In this document: positions 46,056 to 58,000 of the stretch, piece after piece
How positions within the stretch are numbered: position 1 is the first letter of the stretch
How the letters are laid out: each line of letters begins with the position of its first letter
Assembly: GCF_030272615.1 (NCBI RefSeq)
Contig: NC_081406.1
Coordinates: forward strand, 232,370,396-232,428,395
DNA length: 58,000 bases
Source of the DNA: Cryptomeria japonica
Taxonomy: Eukaryota; Streptophyta; Pinopsida; Cupressales; Cupressaceae
Direction of reading: 5' to 3'
Made by a program: the position numbers and the translations under genes
The notes under the pieces: generated by a model
Databases searched by the model: none
What the model was told of the DNA's origin: nothing
Seen by the model: the letters and a program-made list of their open reading frames with translations, nothing else

Positions 46056-47560
46056 ATGGCTCTAGTTGGGGATTCATGCCCCCTGCTGGCATGACAAGAA
46101 TCTAGATCTTTGGTTCAAGGCAGACCATGTGCATACTCCATTGGGCTCAGAGTTACTGTATGTTTCATTCTGGAAAGCTAACATCAATATTCACTGGGTG
46201 GCCTTAAGCTACCAAATGTGTAAAACCAGAACTATCATCTATCAAAGGTATGATTCTCATCTAATTGCACCATGCCCAATTTGAAAGTATCATTCACCAA
46301 CATTTGCTCATACACATTACAAATGGTACCATTCATCCACCTACCATACTTATCATTGTTAGCACATTCAAATTCAATGGGTGTTAAAAATTATGCACAT
46401 ATTAAAATACATCATTATCTAAGATATACTTTTCATACCCACAAGTCCATGCACATTCATACTAGTGTGGTGTTCTTCATTTCCATTAACACTATCATAC
46501 CTTATGAAATTTTCATCCAGCTGATCTGAAAATTGAAAGCATTCAAGTTCCACTACATGAATAGGATGATTAGGCTTTACCTCATTAAATTCATCCTTGT
46601 TCACTCCCATCTCATGAGCATACTCATTATTGATTATATCTCCTTCATACAACCCATCTTGGACAAGGGTGCATACATCTTCTTGGTCAACACCAAGGCA
46701 TCCATCACTATGAAAACTATGTCTTCTAGCTTGTATGCATTATGTTGATCTCTATTAGATTCAGTACCACAATCATGATCAAAATCATAAAAAAATGACA
46801 AATCTGACATATCAATTTCATCAGCATCGTTATCCCTTTCACACAATGAGATAACATTTCCACCATCTAAAAATGCCTCATCCTCATACAATGGATTTAC
46901 AAAGTGATGGGAATTATCTTCAATTTCTACATGGCAGAATATTTTCTAACATTCCTCTAATGTTTCATCATATAAAGGATTTGTAAAAATCTAAAATTCT
47001 TTTTCAGATTCATTTGAGCAAACTATCAATTGATCCTCCTGTGTAGTCTCTACATACATTGGATTTGAGCAACCTTTGAAATCATTTCAAGGTGGGTATA
47101 TAATTTCTACTTGTTGGTCACAATAAATGTCCTCTCTTATATAAGGCACCATCTCTTCTTGGAATATATTCACTTCAATCAGTTCGTCACCTTGAGTGAC
47201 AAGGAAAGATTCTTCTCAATCAGCTTCATAAGTGGACACAATATGAGAGGATTCAGAACCCTCACTTACATCATCAACATCACCTTTATATTGTGATGTT
47301 ACAAGTGATTCTATTTTAGAGAGATCATGATGGTCGTTAGGATAACAAACATTATTCATCATATCATGAAGTGAAGGCACACCACAAGGCTGCAAATGAA
47401 CTACTATTGGTGTAAATCCTTTATTCTTGGCAATCCTTTTTGTTCCAATGTCAATCAGTGCTTGGATATGTGCTAGTGAGTTAGGGATACTTGCATGTTG
47501 TTGATCAATGGTTTGAGACTCAACTTGATTTGAAGGCCACTCATATACATTTGACACTGA
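46056..47560 (-). pseudogene. H internal region 2: acidic frame and linker
   Basis: It is collinear with 16125-17268 plus 22790-23170 of copy 1, without the E insertion, and GTCACCTTGAGTGACAAGG near 47187 shows the empty E site. The best frames are 47557-47216 and 46891-46634, both acidic. No enzyme motif is present. The stretch next to the LTR (46056-46270) repeats the Trp-rich short ORF seen in copy 1 at 16135-16353 on the + strand, which I do not accept as a gene. Confidence 0.55.
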
Positions 47561-47578
47561 AACTTGTGGTATAACTGA

Positions 47579-48443
47579 TCAAAACATATTTGATTCATCC
47601 ATGTACATTCCACCATTATTTAATGGTCCATGGATAACATTTGAAAAGCCATTACCCACATTTTGGGATGAAATACAACTTGGGGTATTAGGCTGGTAAT
47701 TATTAGGAATGTCATTATTAATCTTTAAACTATACTTTTCACTTGCATATGAAGCCCTTTTGTCAGGTTTGAATTTCCTAATCATGCCATACATGGAAAC
47801 CATTTTAGTGTTGATTGTAATTTAAAAGGCCTCATGCAAACTTGCTGGGTATTCATTCCTTAACTTGTAACTCATCTTTTTACCAAGTGCACCAAGATAC
47901 ACAATTAGTACCATTTCACCAGAGGTCTTATAATTTTAGGAATCTTTTTCAATGCCTTCAAAAATCTAAGATTGAAAGTTGATACTAAATCCTCTTCTTC
48001 AATGTGAATATCAAAGAAATTAGTGAGCAAGGTAGACTCACTAATCCACTCACCAAACTTCTCACTAAATGCTGATTGAAATTTTGACCAAGAATTAATG
48101 GACCGTGGGAACAAATTTGAAACCACTCCCATGCTTTATCTATTAAGGATTTCACAAATAACCTTATAATGATGTCCTCGTGATCCACCTCATAATCCTC
48201 CATTAAGTCATTAAATCTCTACAGATGCCTTTCAGCTTATTCAGTTTTCTTAGCTCTAAATTTGGGTAGTCCTTTTTTGATCTCAGGTGGAATAGGATTT
48301 GGGTAGCCATAAATTCCACAAAAATTTATAGCTCTATAGAGTTCAGTGCTAAAATTTCTTCTATTACATGACCGTGACAACTCAGAAGGCATGGTTACAT
48401 TTAAAACTATGCAAGGATGCATATATTGAAACATATCTGACAC
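47579..48443 (-). pseudogene. Gypsy gag (array H, copy 2), broken
   Basis: The same Retrotrans_gag block as at 23171-24035, in four pieces (48443-48237, 48203-47985, 48132-47905, 47803-47579). Recognisable parts are GLPKFRAKK, IIRLFVKSLIDKAWEWF, KFQSAFSEKFGEWI and NLRFLKALKKIPK. It has more breaks than copy 1 and at least two frame changes. The two H copies thus share ancestry but have decayed independently. Confidence 0.76.
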
Positions 48444-49064
48444 TTATGCTCTTACAAACACTCCTCTACAACATGAGATCTTAAAAAAAAATCTTAACTT
48501 ATGACTTATTACAATAAGGACTAAGATCTATTTTAATGAGCTCGCATAAATGTAAGTAATACACACGCTTCTTTCATAATAACAAAAAAAATATCAATGA
48601 TAATTGAGAAGTGTGTTGAAACTATCTCTATCCTTTCCCTAAACTAGTGCTTTAATCACTTGAAGGGAACAATTATTATCTTACATTCTCAAACATAATA
48701 TTCATCTCTCAAAAAATTGAGAATACCTAGATGTTTGCATCAGCTGTTAGTCTCTTTTGATTAAGAATTCTTGAAGATCTTCTTCAAATCTCAGGTTCTT
48801 TACTCAGAGTCACCACCTCCTTAGAAATGAAAGATTTTGAACAACTGAAAGCTATTGGAAGCACATATTTGTTCGTGCTTTCTCCCTACAACAGAGTCTC
48901 ATAATATTTCTTCACGATTGATGCAAATAAAAATTTCTCCAAGCTAAAAACTCCATACCTAAAATAAATTTCAAATTCTTCAACTTCTAGACTCCTCTTT
49001 CAATGGATTCAACAAGTTATGACTAGAGACTTTGACTCATTCGTCTCTAGCAGAGTCACCATTT
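48444..49064 (-). other. H internal region 2, 5' leader with primer binding site
   Basis: No gene is supported. Next to LTR 3, the reverse complement at about 49043-49062 reads TGGTGACTCTGCTAGAGA. This is close to the TGGCGACTC..CTGGGGA primer sites known in Tat-type gypsy elements, usually assigned to tRNA-Arg. It fixes the - orientation of H. Confidence 0.55.
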
Positions 49065-51013
49065 TGTTGGTGTTTCCAGGTGATAACTCAGAATTACCTC
49101 AAAATTAGCCTTCTTCCTTCAACATAATTATGAGCTCATTGGCCAATTGACAAGGGTTTCCTATAAACTAAGCAACCTTTCTAGACTTTATTCTATGCAA
49201 AACCTAGGCGGATAGACCTCTTGCAACATATACAAATTTAACACAATTTAAGACAAATGGTACATATAATAGATAGCTCTTAGCTTGAATATCCAAAATA
49301 CATAGAACACTATCTAGAACTGGCTCTATTATGGTTATATTCTGTTTATGCACATTTGAGAGAACAAATAATTTTGAATAACTTATAAGAAAGGTCGGGA
49401 TTAAAAGAAATAATAATTTTGAATAGAAAAGGTATTGACATTGCATTAGGCTCCTAAATAGAACAGTGTGTATCCATGGGCCATGAAACCAGACATACAA
49501 CTACAATAAACCTCTTAATAGAAAAATGACACAAATTAGTAGATTCAATACATGTTCATGTCTTCCATTAATGAATATTCTATTCTTTCCCTGAAATTCT
49601 ACTCGCAGATCCTTATTTTACTACTCAATTCACAATAGCATGCATACAAAATTTAGTTCTTTCCTTGAAAGAAACCAATAGACATTCTACACAATTACAT
49701 GAAATCTGTAATGATAAATTTGCATATCCTTGATATTAAGATTCATATGAAATCTGAAAGTACAATATGGAGACAACTTCATGACAATTTTCCTTGAATG
49801 GACAAACTAGTTGACATTTGCTAACAATCAAAAAATTACAGCCTGCAACCTAATTTATGACTTAGAACAAGCATTTCTTATTTACATGCTTGAGACAATA
49901 CAAAATTCAGAACCTGTACAAAAGAGAAATAAGAAGAATAAACAGAAGAAGAAAGAGCTCCAAATTTAATCCATCTTTGCCACATTTCTCTTCTCAAATC
50001 TGATTTTGCAAGTAACACTTGTCCCTCTTCTCTCCTCTCTTTGCAACTAAAAAAAAATCTTTTTGATTTGCACTTTTTCCCTTCTGTTCTGACTGGAAAT
50101 ATTTCCCTACTTTTATTTTACAACTTAAAAGGCGTTTCCTGGGAAAACACTCCTTTACTTGATGAAAAACATTTGCCCTGTTGGAGATTCTCTTATATTC
50201 CATTTTTACACTTTTTAACCCTCTCGTGAATGCAATTCACCCCTTATGGAAACAAAATTATTCACCCTTTGAGTTAAAAGAATCAATTACTGCATCCTCA
50301 CTCTATAGTTGAATATACTTTCCTTTTGTCTTTTATTCTCTTATTTCATTAAGTCTTTATGAAATAATATTCCTCTTTCAAATAATTATGAAGTCATATA
50401 TTAAAACAATGACCCTGTGATGCATACATCTCCATCATGTGAAAATCATTACATTCATTTAACATTTCTGCAAAAATGCCTTGCCCTGGGTGAAAATATT
50501 TTACCTTATTCTCTTAACATTCCTGGTAGGAATTTATCCCATTTTATTTTATCCCTCAATTTCCTTGGACATTTCACACCCTTTCACAATTACTTTTGCC
50601 TTATTACCCAAAATTTCAACCCACATTATCATTCTCCAATCGTGGCACTCTACAAACCCATGATTCCTTGAGGCATCTTGTCAACTAGTTCACATCGCCT
50701 TATATTTTACCTATTCTTCCAAGTCCTGCATATATTTATGATAGTTTCATCTACAACATCAATTAGAATTCCTCTATGCCTCGATAAATTTTAATACATT
50801 GTCCAAAGATCACATTATGATACTGGCAATAAGGAAGTGAAAAAGGTTTTGGATTATGACTTCATATCTACCAACTACGTTCCATGGAAAATTCCTCAAG
50901 CCTCCTCAAAACTGTATTTTATGTTTTCTACCAAGGAATTGTAACTCAGAATACTAACCATGGCCCCTTGATACATACTTTGTGGATGTCGATACCTGAG
51001 AAGGGGATGAGAT
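49065..51013 (-). repeat. LTR 3 of array H, cut by element G
   Basis: It aligns with LTR 1 from TGTTGGTGTTTCC to GATACCTGAGAAGGGG (compare 14350), then G begins. The missing part should lie beyond the window's right end. Confidence 0.85.
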
Positions 51014-51298
51014 TGTTAATCCTATCAGGATTCGGTTAATACTAAGAGAGGGGGGTGAATCAGTATTAAGACCAATTCAATTAAAACTCAAAATCAAACT
51101 TATTTCAGCTTATCTCAGATCTGAAAATATCTCAACTTCTGTAATCAAATCTAATAACCTCTTTACCATATTTGCTTAACACGTTAATCAAATCATTTAC
51201 CAATACTTTCACCACCAAAGTAATCATATAAACTTGATAAATTACCAATTCATTAACCTTAACAATAAGATCGAAAGCTTTCTCAAACAACTTCTTAT
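51014..51298 (-). mobile_element. Partial LTR G, cut by element F
   Basis: It starts TGTTAATCCTATCAGG and carries the TACTAAGAGAGGGGGGTGAATCAGTATT block typical of the 3' ends of the C/D/F LTRs, but otherwise the sequence differs, so it is another LTR family in - orientation. It continues beyond F, outside the window. Confidence 0.65.
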
Positions 51299-52179
51299 TG
51301 TTGGAAACCAATAACACTGGGAGGGGGGTGAATCAGTGTTATACCGGAATAAATTTTTTTATCCTTATTAAAATATGCATACACCAACCGGTATACCGGT
51401 ACATACATAATTGAAAGAAGTAAAGCAACCAATAAGCCAATCACATAAATGAGAACCATAACATACAAATTTATATGTGGAAAACCTCAAAGAGGAAAAA
51501 CCACAGTGGGATTTGTGACCCACAATAACAATCCACTGGCCATATGAAGAGATATTACAAAATATGAGGGGCCTGCACTTGCAGGAAGGCTTATAGCCTA
51601 GAGCACACTGCTCAATCACAAAAGGAGCCTCACTGACCATGAAATTCCATACTACAATCCAGAGAAGTGTGAATTGCTAAGATAGCATCTTCTATGCCAA
51701 AATACAGTTCTGGTTTAAGATCTGTCTATTCCGGTCTGAATCCCTAAAACACTTACCGGAATAACCCTTACAATTATTTCCTTACATACATAATCTCTGT
51801 GAAATATTTCACATCATATCATATTTTTATATCCAGCACCATGTTTCCATTATTAAAATGATCTAATCTTAACTAACCTATATATCCTATACAACTTTTT
51901 ATGCCTTATGCCGACCATATAAGATAAATGTATAAACATTAAAATAAATTGCCGATGCCAGATCCAAGATATGTCAGCCTCCAATACCAATAAACTTTAC
52001 TATACCATGTCGGCCTGCATTGTCGGTGACCAAAGAAATCCTTCTGTCCTAACGGTGTCAATGCCGGTGAAGTGTCTGTCGGTACACCATAGAACCAAAA
52101 CATGAAGTCGGAACACAAAATCATGTTTCCATCAATGACAACTTAGTAAAACCATCCAATAGAGTGTCAATTGCCAACA
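51299..52179 (-). repeat. 3' LTR of element F
   Basis: 881 bp, TGTTGGAAACC to TTGCCAACA on the + strand. The polypurine tract (reverse complement CCAAATGGGGAGAT) follows at 52180-52194. The inverted repeat arms are at 52129-52137 and 52194-52202. Confidence 0.9.
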
Positions 52180-52442
52180 ATCTCCCCATTTGGCATTGAT
52201 GGCAACACTCATGTGAAAAAAAATGGTCAAGGTTTCATCTGTCGGTTTCATCCTACCCTACTCCCCTTGAGCTGAATATGCAAAATACTCCATATCTCCA
52301 AAACTCCAAAACTCCCCCTAATGTATACAACTTTTTTTTTTTTCACATCTATACTACTCCCCCTTTGACATCAATGCCATTAAAAATTCTAAAAAGAATG
52401 TCAAAGAATAAGAACTATACAATAAATATCCCCAAAAATGTC

Positions 52443-55400
52443 TTATCGAAGTTTTACCAACTTCAAAATTTCTGGATAAGCTTTCTCTAGTAATTCCACA
52501 TAAGTATCCCAACCAGTTTTGAATGTGATGGAAATAGATACAAGTCCACTCAATAAATGTACAAAATATTCTTTCTCATTTACCTCTACTAGTGTGGACT
52601 TTCCCACCATATCCATGCATTATTTCTTGTGTACACAGAGTGAATCCAACCGGGGACTCACCAAGCCTCTCAGACTTTTGGCTCTTCTAATTATTTTGTC
52701 TCTTTCCTTCTCAAGAGAAGAAATTTGGTTCTCCAAAATCAAAATTTGACCATCAATTGATGTAGTCAATGAAATCAATCTGTCAAAAGAGTTGGCTATA
52801 CTTGCAATTTTCTCATAAATCTCTTTTATCTTTCTATCCACATTAGTTGTAAGAATTTCAATGTTACAAAATACCCTATATATTTGTACATTGTTTCAAA
52901 GTGTTTTCTATTAGGATCAATTTCTCCTCAATCTTTTTCTTCTTAGTTTCAATTACCTAATCAAATGCAACTCTCTTAGCCTGAGTAAATCTTTCTAGTG
53001 CTTGTCGGTTTGATATTTGTTGTAAGGATTGAAAGTCCTTTAAAATATGCTCAATGATTACCTTAAGATTTCCGGATGGGCTCGCTTCATTTTCAATCTT
53101 ACACTTCAGGACTAGTCTGTGTAGAATAGTGATTGATTGATCTATAACCCTTTATCTGTGGATCCCTCCTTCATCACTTTTTGTACAGCCATCATCATCA
53201 GTTTAGTGGGACTCATTTCTATGATGTTTTTCTTTTCTACCTGACAAGTGTCAATTGACAATAAAGATGGGCCAACAATCGGTACCCTGCCGGATTCCCC
53301 TATTTTCTCTTATGAATTTTTATCCTTTATAACTTCCTCACTTGCACTGGTGGCTTCACCACTTGGTGCAGTCTATGCAACTATCGGTTCCTCTATAGGA
53401 ACAGTAACCTCAACCTGTACATTTGTATTCAGAGGACAATTGTCCTCAATATTAATATCTTGTACAATGTTAGCTTGTTCATTCTCTGTATTAACTGGTA
53501 TCTTAGTATTTTTCTGTACATCTTTATTTACTGGGGGCTCAATTTCCACTATCTTAAATTTTTTCAAAACTGAGGGTGAAGTACCCATAATCCCCTTTCC
53601 TTTTCCTTCAATAGGGGTATCTACAGTATCTGTCTTGGTTTCCTTTATTATTTCATTCTCTCCCTAGCATCAGACTAGTTATCCTATGTTTGCTATTGAA
53701 AACTTTTCTATCTGCTACCTCAAGTGTCTTTTCCATTTCATTAGGAGCAATAGTAACACAGATAGATAATAGCTCTTGAATTTTTATGTGTTTATCCTCT
53801 TGCATAGATGACAATCTTCTAGCATCCAACATGTTATATAACTCAGTTGGTATTTGATTTTCTATCTCTATTAAGGATTTCTTATAAATATCCAAGTATA
53901 ATAGGACTACTTCCTCTGCCTCTCTTTGTTCATCATCCTCTAAGTTTTCATAATAAAATTGAACATTCTTCAACATGCCATCTTTAGTGATTTCATCTAC
54001 CAATTCTACACAAGTTTTAGGTGAAACCTTACTAGAATCAGTGTCACTCTTCTTCTTCCTCTTGGCAGTACCAGATGCAGCTACAGGTGTAGCTTTAGGT
54101 GCTTGCTTCTATGCTGGTATTTTGATTGTAACCTTCCTAACCGGTTGCTTCTTTTCTTTTGTCTTTGTTTCCTCCAATTTCTTCCTAACAACCCTCTTAA
54201 ATGCTAACGGTGTGTCATCCTTTGATTCTGATTCTACAGTAGTAGGTTCAATATGAACTTCTAGATCCTTCCTCTTTCTGCCTTTCTTTGGGACAACATC
54301 AATTAGTGCCTTTATGTCCTTTGAGAGCTTCTGCACAAACTTACTTGTTTTTCCTTCCTATTTCTCTCTTTTCTTCCGATTGAACTCTGTTTCAACCTCT
54401 TGAGTTTTCTATTGTGCAGTATCATAGGGCTTCTCTGCCTCATCAATTGGTGCATCAATTAGCATTTTTGCATAGGCATCAAGAATCTGTGCATCCACCT
54501 CATAGCCCATTTCTTCAATCCAAATCTTTCGAGGCTTAACTACTTCCATGAGAGTCTCATCCTTCTTTACCATAAAGCATATGTCGGTAGAATGTTTTTC
54601 TACAATATGCTCAAGTACCCTTACCCTAGACCTCATAGATTTTTGAAATGCCTTAAAATACCCCCATATCTTATCATCTCTCTAGCTTCTTAATGCAGCA
54701 ATTGACTGTTTTAATTGTCTCCCTATCGGGATGTCAAAAGCCCATTGCCTCTTACCTGAACCGGGTGTATCATTAAGAAAATATAACATTAGGCAAACTA
54801 ATAATTTCCCATACCGGAAAGTACCCTTCTTCTCACCCTTAATCTTCCCTAAGTTTATTAACAACTCATCAATCATCCAACTTCATAGATCTAATTTTAC
54901 ATTGTCTCATCATTTTGTATGCAACCAAATTGCATGAACTGGAAACATAATTCAGTCGGTTTGACTGAGTTACCTTATACCCGATAATCATGCTACCAAA
55001 TTTGATGTCTGTGTCGGTGATAGTGCTCACTTTCATGGATCTTTTGTCAGATGTCGCGCCGATGATCTTCCTCACGAAATCATTTGAAACTTTCTTGTCT
55101 GGATGTTGCCCAACTGATGGTAAATCAGTGATTTCTCAGATGGCTTCCTTGGTGATTTTGTAAGGTATATTAAGCCATATAAATTCCCCATGTACTCTAC
55201 TCAGTACATATCTAATTATCTCATCCTCAAACTCTAGAATATCTAGAATGTCTATAAACCCTAGTTCTTCAATATGTGTGTATGTCGGTTTGATATTTCT
55301 AGATTCTCCCACTAGCTCACTCATATACATGCCCTTAATTTCTCAAGTTCCCAAGTCCTTGATATGATAGTGAATATATGCCCTAGCATCCTCTACATAC

Positions 55401-55555
55401 ACAACTCCCTCCAAAACGCAAGAAAATGCTTTAACCAAATCTTCCAGGGTAGCCACATGTGGATACCGTTTGAAAATTGGCCTGGGGTGGTCTTTGACCT
55501 CTACTACAGTCAAGTTTGCAACAAAAATAGGAATAGAAGATGATCCTACTTCCAT
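52443..55555 (-). pseudogene. ORF2 of element F, near complete but broken
   Basis: The start by homology is ATG 55555 (MEVGSSSIPIFVANLTVVEV). In order: VYVEDARAYIHYHIKDLG; FEDEIIRYVLSRVHGEFIWL near 55200; MIIGYKVTQSNRLN near 54990; LLVCLMLYFLNDTPG near 54790; DICFMVKKDETLMEVVKP near 54560; MGYEVDAQILDAYA near 54500. A Lys-rich linker (54336-54109), an acidic helical block (54003-53653) and a heptad-rich C-terminal part ending LVKLR at 52443 complete it. About ten breaks occur. It is the best guide to the full domain order. No known enzyme motif, function unknown. Confidence 0.74.
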
Positions 55556-55917
55556 GTTTAAAGATAAATACCTTTTGATCACTCTTCGGTGAAAAACTCC
55601 AACAAATTATTCCAGACACCAGTGAGATCGCTCAAGAAGAAATCTGATTGCCTCTGAATTGCCTTTGACCACACTTAGTCTCTCTGAATTTCTCTGAATG
55701 CAAGGTGATTAATAATGAAGTGTATTCGACCTTTTAACCTTCGAGAAAAACCCTAATCTTCCATTGACATAAATGACTGCTGGTGAAAGACACCGGATCT
55801 CACTCAGAACATATCCATGTTGGATAATCCTCTCCAATATCTGGAACATCTTCCAGAACCTCTTCCTGGGCATATGCAACATCTTCATGAATTTTGCCTA
55901 CCCCTAAGGCATCTGCC

Positions 55918-57040
55918 TTAGTTACCGGATGAGCTCCTTGTCAGTGTAGGAGCAGCCTCTTCAGCTAGATAAGTAACCGGGACATTCCCATCTGATGATT
56001 GTTCTTCAGTCATCCTAACCCATCTCTGAGTATGATCTTGCCGGATTTCACTAACCTTCTCTTTTCCTTTCTCATTTGATCCTCTATTACTTATCGATGG
56101 ATTTCTGCTTTTACAGAACTTAGCAATATGTCCAACCTCATTACATGCATAACATGTAACATTGTTCTTTTGAATTGCTTTGCTAAAATCGATGAAATTG
56201 CTTGATCTGCATTGATTAGCCATATTTCCAAATTTTCCAAAAGCATAGCATTTAACATTCATTCTGCAATCTTCTATCTTATGACCAACCTTGTTTCATT
56301 TATAAGATTTACCGGGAGCAAAATCAGAGTTTTGATTTTCTCTGTTTCTACATTGCCTAGCCATGTGATAAAATCTATTGCAAACAAAACATCTACCATT
56401 GAATTTATAAGCATTGAATTGTCTTATCGGTGCCTTATGGTTTTGCTCTTTATTAGTAGTACCAGAACTCTGTCCTTGCTGAAATCCAAGTCCATTGGAA
56501 TCTCCAATCTACCTTTGTCTCTTCAATAACTCATCAAGTTGTTCCCAGTCGATCTTGAATTTTTCTTTGTACTCACTTGCAGTAGTTAAATCTTCTCTTA
56601 GTGTTATCATTTGTCTCTCAAGATCTTTCTCATTACTCTGGGATTGTACCAAATCAGTTCTCAACATATCATTTTCATGAACCAACCTACCACATTCTTC
56701 AATTTTGTTCTTCAGGGATACAACAAGATTTTATTCCTTTTTCTTTCTATCCTCAATCTCCTTAGACATCCTCATAGTTATAACTTGCATTTCATTTTTC
56801 ATAACCATGTTCTCCTGACTCAATTTCTGACATTGTTCCTTAAGTGCATTTTTCTCTTCATCATCCTGATTTTGCAAAAGTTCCTTCCTCCTAGCTTGAA
56901 CAAATGATAGCCTCTCTTGTAGGACAAGAATGAATTCCCTAGTAGAATTCAATTCATCTTGTAGCTTTAAGTTCTTTAACCTTTCAACATCATAATCTTC
57001 AAGTACCATCTCATGTTTCTTCTCCAAAGCCATATTCATG
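55918..57040 (-). pseudogene. Gag-like coiled-coil/CCHC protein of element F, broken
   Basis: From ATG 57040 (MNMALEKKHEMVLEDYD) or just upstream, 57120-56731 is an almost unbroken coiled coil (ARRKELLQNQDDEEKNALKE, RMSKEIEDRKKKE). Reading on the - strand, knuckles follow: CFVCNRFYHMARQC near 56380, one with a lost Cys near 56290, CYAFGKFGNMANQC with lost residues near 56250 and CYACNEVGHIAKFC near 56150. The MVPQR start seen in C reads LVPQR here, so the upstream Met is lost. Stops lie near 56730 and 56515. Confidence 0.74.
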
Positions 57041-57086
57041 GATTCCAATTTCAGGATCTTCCTCAAGCTGTTAAACTTCCTTTGAG

Positions 57087-57108
57087 GCACAAGGCTCTGA
57101 TACCAATT
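57087..57108 (-). promoter_or_regulatory. Primer binding site of element F
   Basis: The reverse complement reads ATTGGTATCAGAGCC then TTGTG, matching initiator tRNA-Met, next to the LTR at 57109. Confidence 0.92.
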
Positions 57109-57380
57109 GTTCGAAACCAATAAAACTGAGAGGAGGGGTGAATCAGTGTTATACCGTAATAATAAATTTTAGCCTTATTAAAATATGCATACACCAACCG
57201 ATATACCGGTACATGGAAAATTGAAAGAAGTAAAGCAACCAATAAGACAATTACATAAATGAGAACCATAAAACACAAATTTATACGTGGAAAACCTCAA
57301 AGAGGAAAAACCACGGTGGGATTTATGACTCACAATATCAGTCCATTGGCCATATGAAGAGATATTACAAAATATGAGGG
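57109..57380 (-). repeat. 5' LTR of element F, first 272 bp
   Basis: It aligns with 51299-51575 up to TATGAGGGGC, then diverges abruptly at 57381. Confidence 0.88.
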
Positions 57381-58000
57381 GCGAGTTAGTGTAGGATCAT
57401 GGGGGGCAAAAAGTGGCGATGTGAAAAAAATAGCCTTCTCCACTCGCCTAAAAACGCGAAAATCTGTGTTGACTTTTTGCTTGGCCTGGGTGTCAGTGCA
57501 CCTTGGCATGGTAATTACCTAGGCAAATCGAATATCCGATTTTTATTTGTAATTTTAAATTAAAAAATATATATTATATAATATATAATGTAATATTATA
57601 TATTACATATTATATAATATATAATATATTATTATATTATATTATATAATATAATATTATATAATATATATGATGTAATAATATATTATATAATTATATA
57701 ATATAATAATATAATATATAATATATAATATAATTAATATATTATATAATATATTATTATATTATATATATTATATTATATATTTTATAATATAATACAA
57801 TACGTATTATATAATATAATAATATATTATATTATATATTACTATATTATATAATATAATGTTATTTTAAAATAATTTAAGTATAAAAATCGGATATCCA
57901 ATTTTCTGAGACAATATATTTTGACTGTGACAGTTCATGAGTCATTTTTAACCCATGGGCTACACGATTTTATAAAAAAATCGATATCCGATTGTATCCG
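57381..58000. mobile_element. Unidentified insertion with AT-rich palindromic core, continues past the window
   Basis: It begins GAGTTAGTGTAGGATCATGG at the break in the F LTR. About 160 bp of mixed sequence follow, then AT-only text from about 57553 to 57870 full of ATATTATATAATATAT-type palindromes. On either side stand AATATCCGATTTTTAT (57530) and its near complement AAAAATCGGATATCCAATTT (57885). A third CGATATCCGATT lies near 57982. There is no ORF, and the class is unknown. Confidence 0.5.
57553..57870. repeat. AT-only palindrome-rich tract
   Basis: About 318 bp made almost only of A and T, with many short self-complementary units such as ATATTATATAATATAT. It is not a simple dinucleotide repeat like that in element A. 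Confidence 0.9.

Larger units (their letters stand above)
12419..51013 (-). mobile_element. Gypsy element array H: LTR-internal-LTR-internal-LTR, gag-only
   Basis: Three copies of one long LTR (12419-16124; 24635-46055 with C inside; 49065-51013, cut by G) alternate with two copies of one internal region (16125-24634 with E inside, and 46056-49064). Without insertions each internal region is about 3.0 kb and each full LTR about 3.7 kb. All parts are in reverse orientation. The internal regions carry a Retrotrans_gag ORF and acidic reading frames but no protease, integrase or reverse transcriptase. Tandem sharing of LTRs usually comes from unequal recombination between copies. The left flank is CAACC (12414-12418), and the right flank is not visible. 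Confidence 0.78.
51299..57380 (-). mobile_element. Non-autonomous copia-like element F (5' LTR cut)
   Basis: The 3' LTR is 51299-52179 (881 bp) and the internal region 52180-57108. The 5' LTR begins at 57109 and aligns with the 3' LTR for 272 bp before an unrelated insertion at 57381. It carries the longest copy of ORF2 besides A's and the gag-like ORF. No pol. The left flank is CTTAT, and the right copy of the duplication is outside the window. Confidence 0.88.

Overview
The window is plant nuclear DNA made almost entirely of nested LTR retrotransposons. I found no intact host gene, rRNA, tRNA or CRISPR array. The AT-rich sequence, the copia and gypsy protein families, the initiator-tRNA-Met primer binding sites and several layers of insertion all point to a large plant genome. 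A gymnosperm, perhaps a conifer, is my best guess, but that rests on recollection of similar hypothetical proteins and not on a search.

I use letters for the elements. J (+) is an old gypsy gag/protease fragment (1-975 and 10841-12418). It is split by K (-), a probable solo LTR (981-10835), which in turn holds A (+), a complete 7.5 kb element at 1762-9288 with target duplication GAATA. From 12419 rightward lies H (-), a gag-only gypsy family arranged LTR-internal-LTR-internal-LTR. Its LTRs (about 3.7 kb) are longer than its internal regions (about 3.0 kb). The first H internal region holds E (-), a copia-type element at 17269-22784 (duplication GAGTG) that carries broken pieces of an importin-beta gene and an ankyrin-repeat gene. 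The second H LTR holds C (-) at 25260-42551 (duplication ATTCT). C's 3' LTR holds D (-) at 25869-38009 (duplication AAAAT), and D holds B (+), a decayed but recognisable full copia element at 28521-35169. The third H LTR is cut by G (-) at 51014, G by F (-) at 51299, and F by an unidentified AT-rich insertion at 57381 that runs off the window.

The most unusual content is the family formed by A, C, D and F. Each has copia-like LTRs, a Met-tRNA primer site and a polypurine tract. Their internal regions, however, encode only a coiled-coil protein with several CCHC zinc knuckles and no recognisable capsid domain, followed by a long second ORF (here ORF2, about 1,000 codons) that I do not recognise. 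There is no protease, integrase, reverse transcriptase or RNase H. They must be moved by another element. B shares their polypurine-tract block, the same primer site and an inverted repeat across the tract/LTR junction, so it or a relative is a plausible partner.

The nesting gives a relative order of insertion: J, then K and H; then A in K, and E and C in H; then D in C; then B in D. On the right the order is H, G, F, then the AT-rich insertion.
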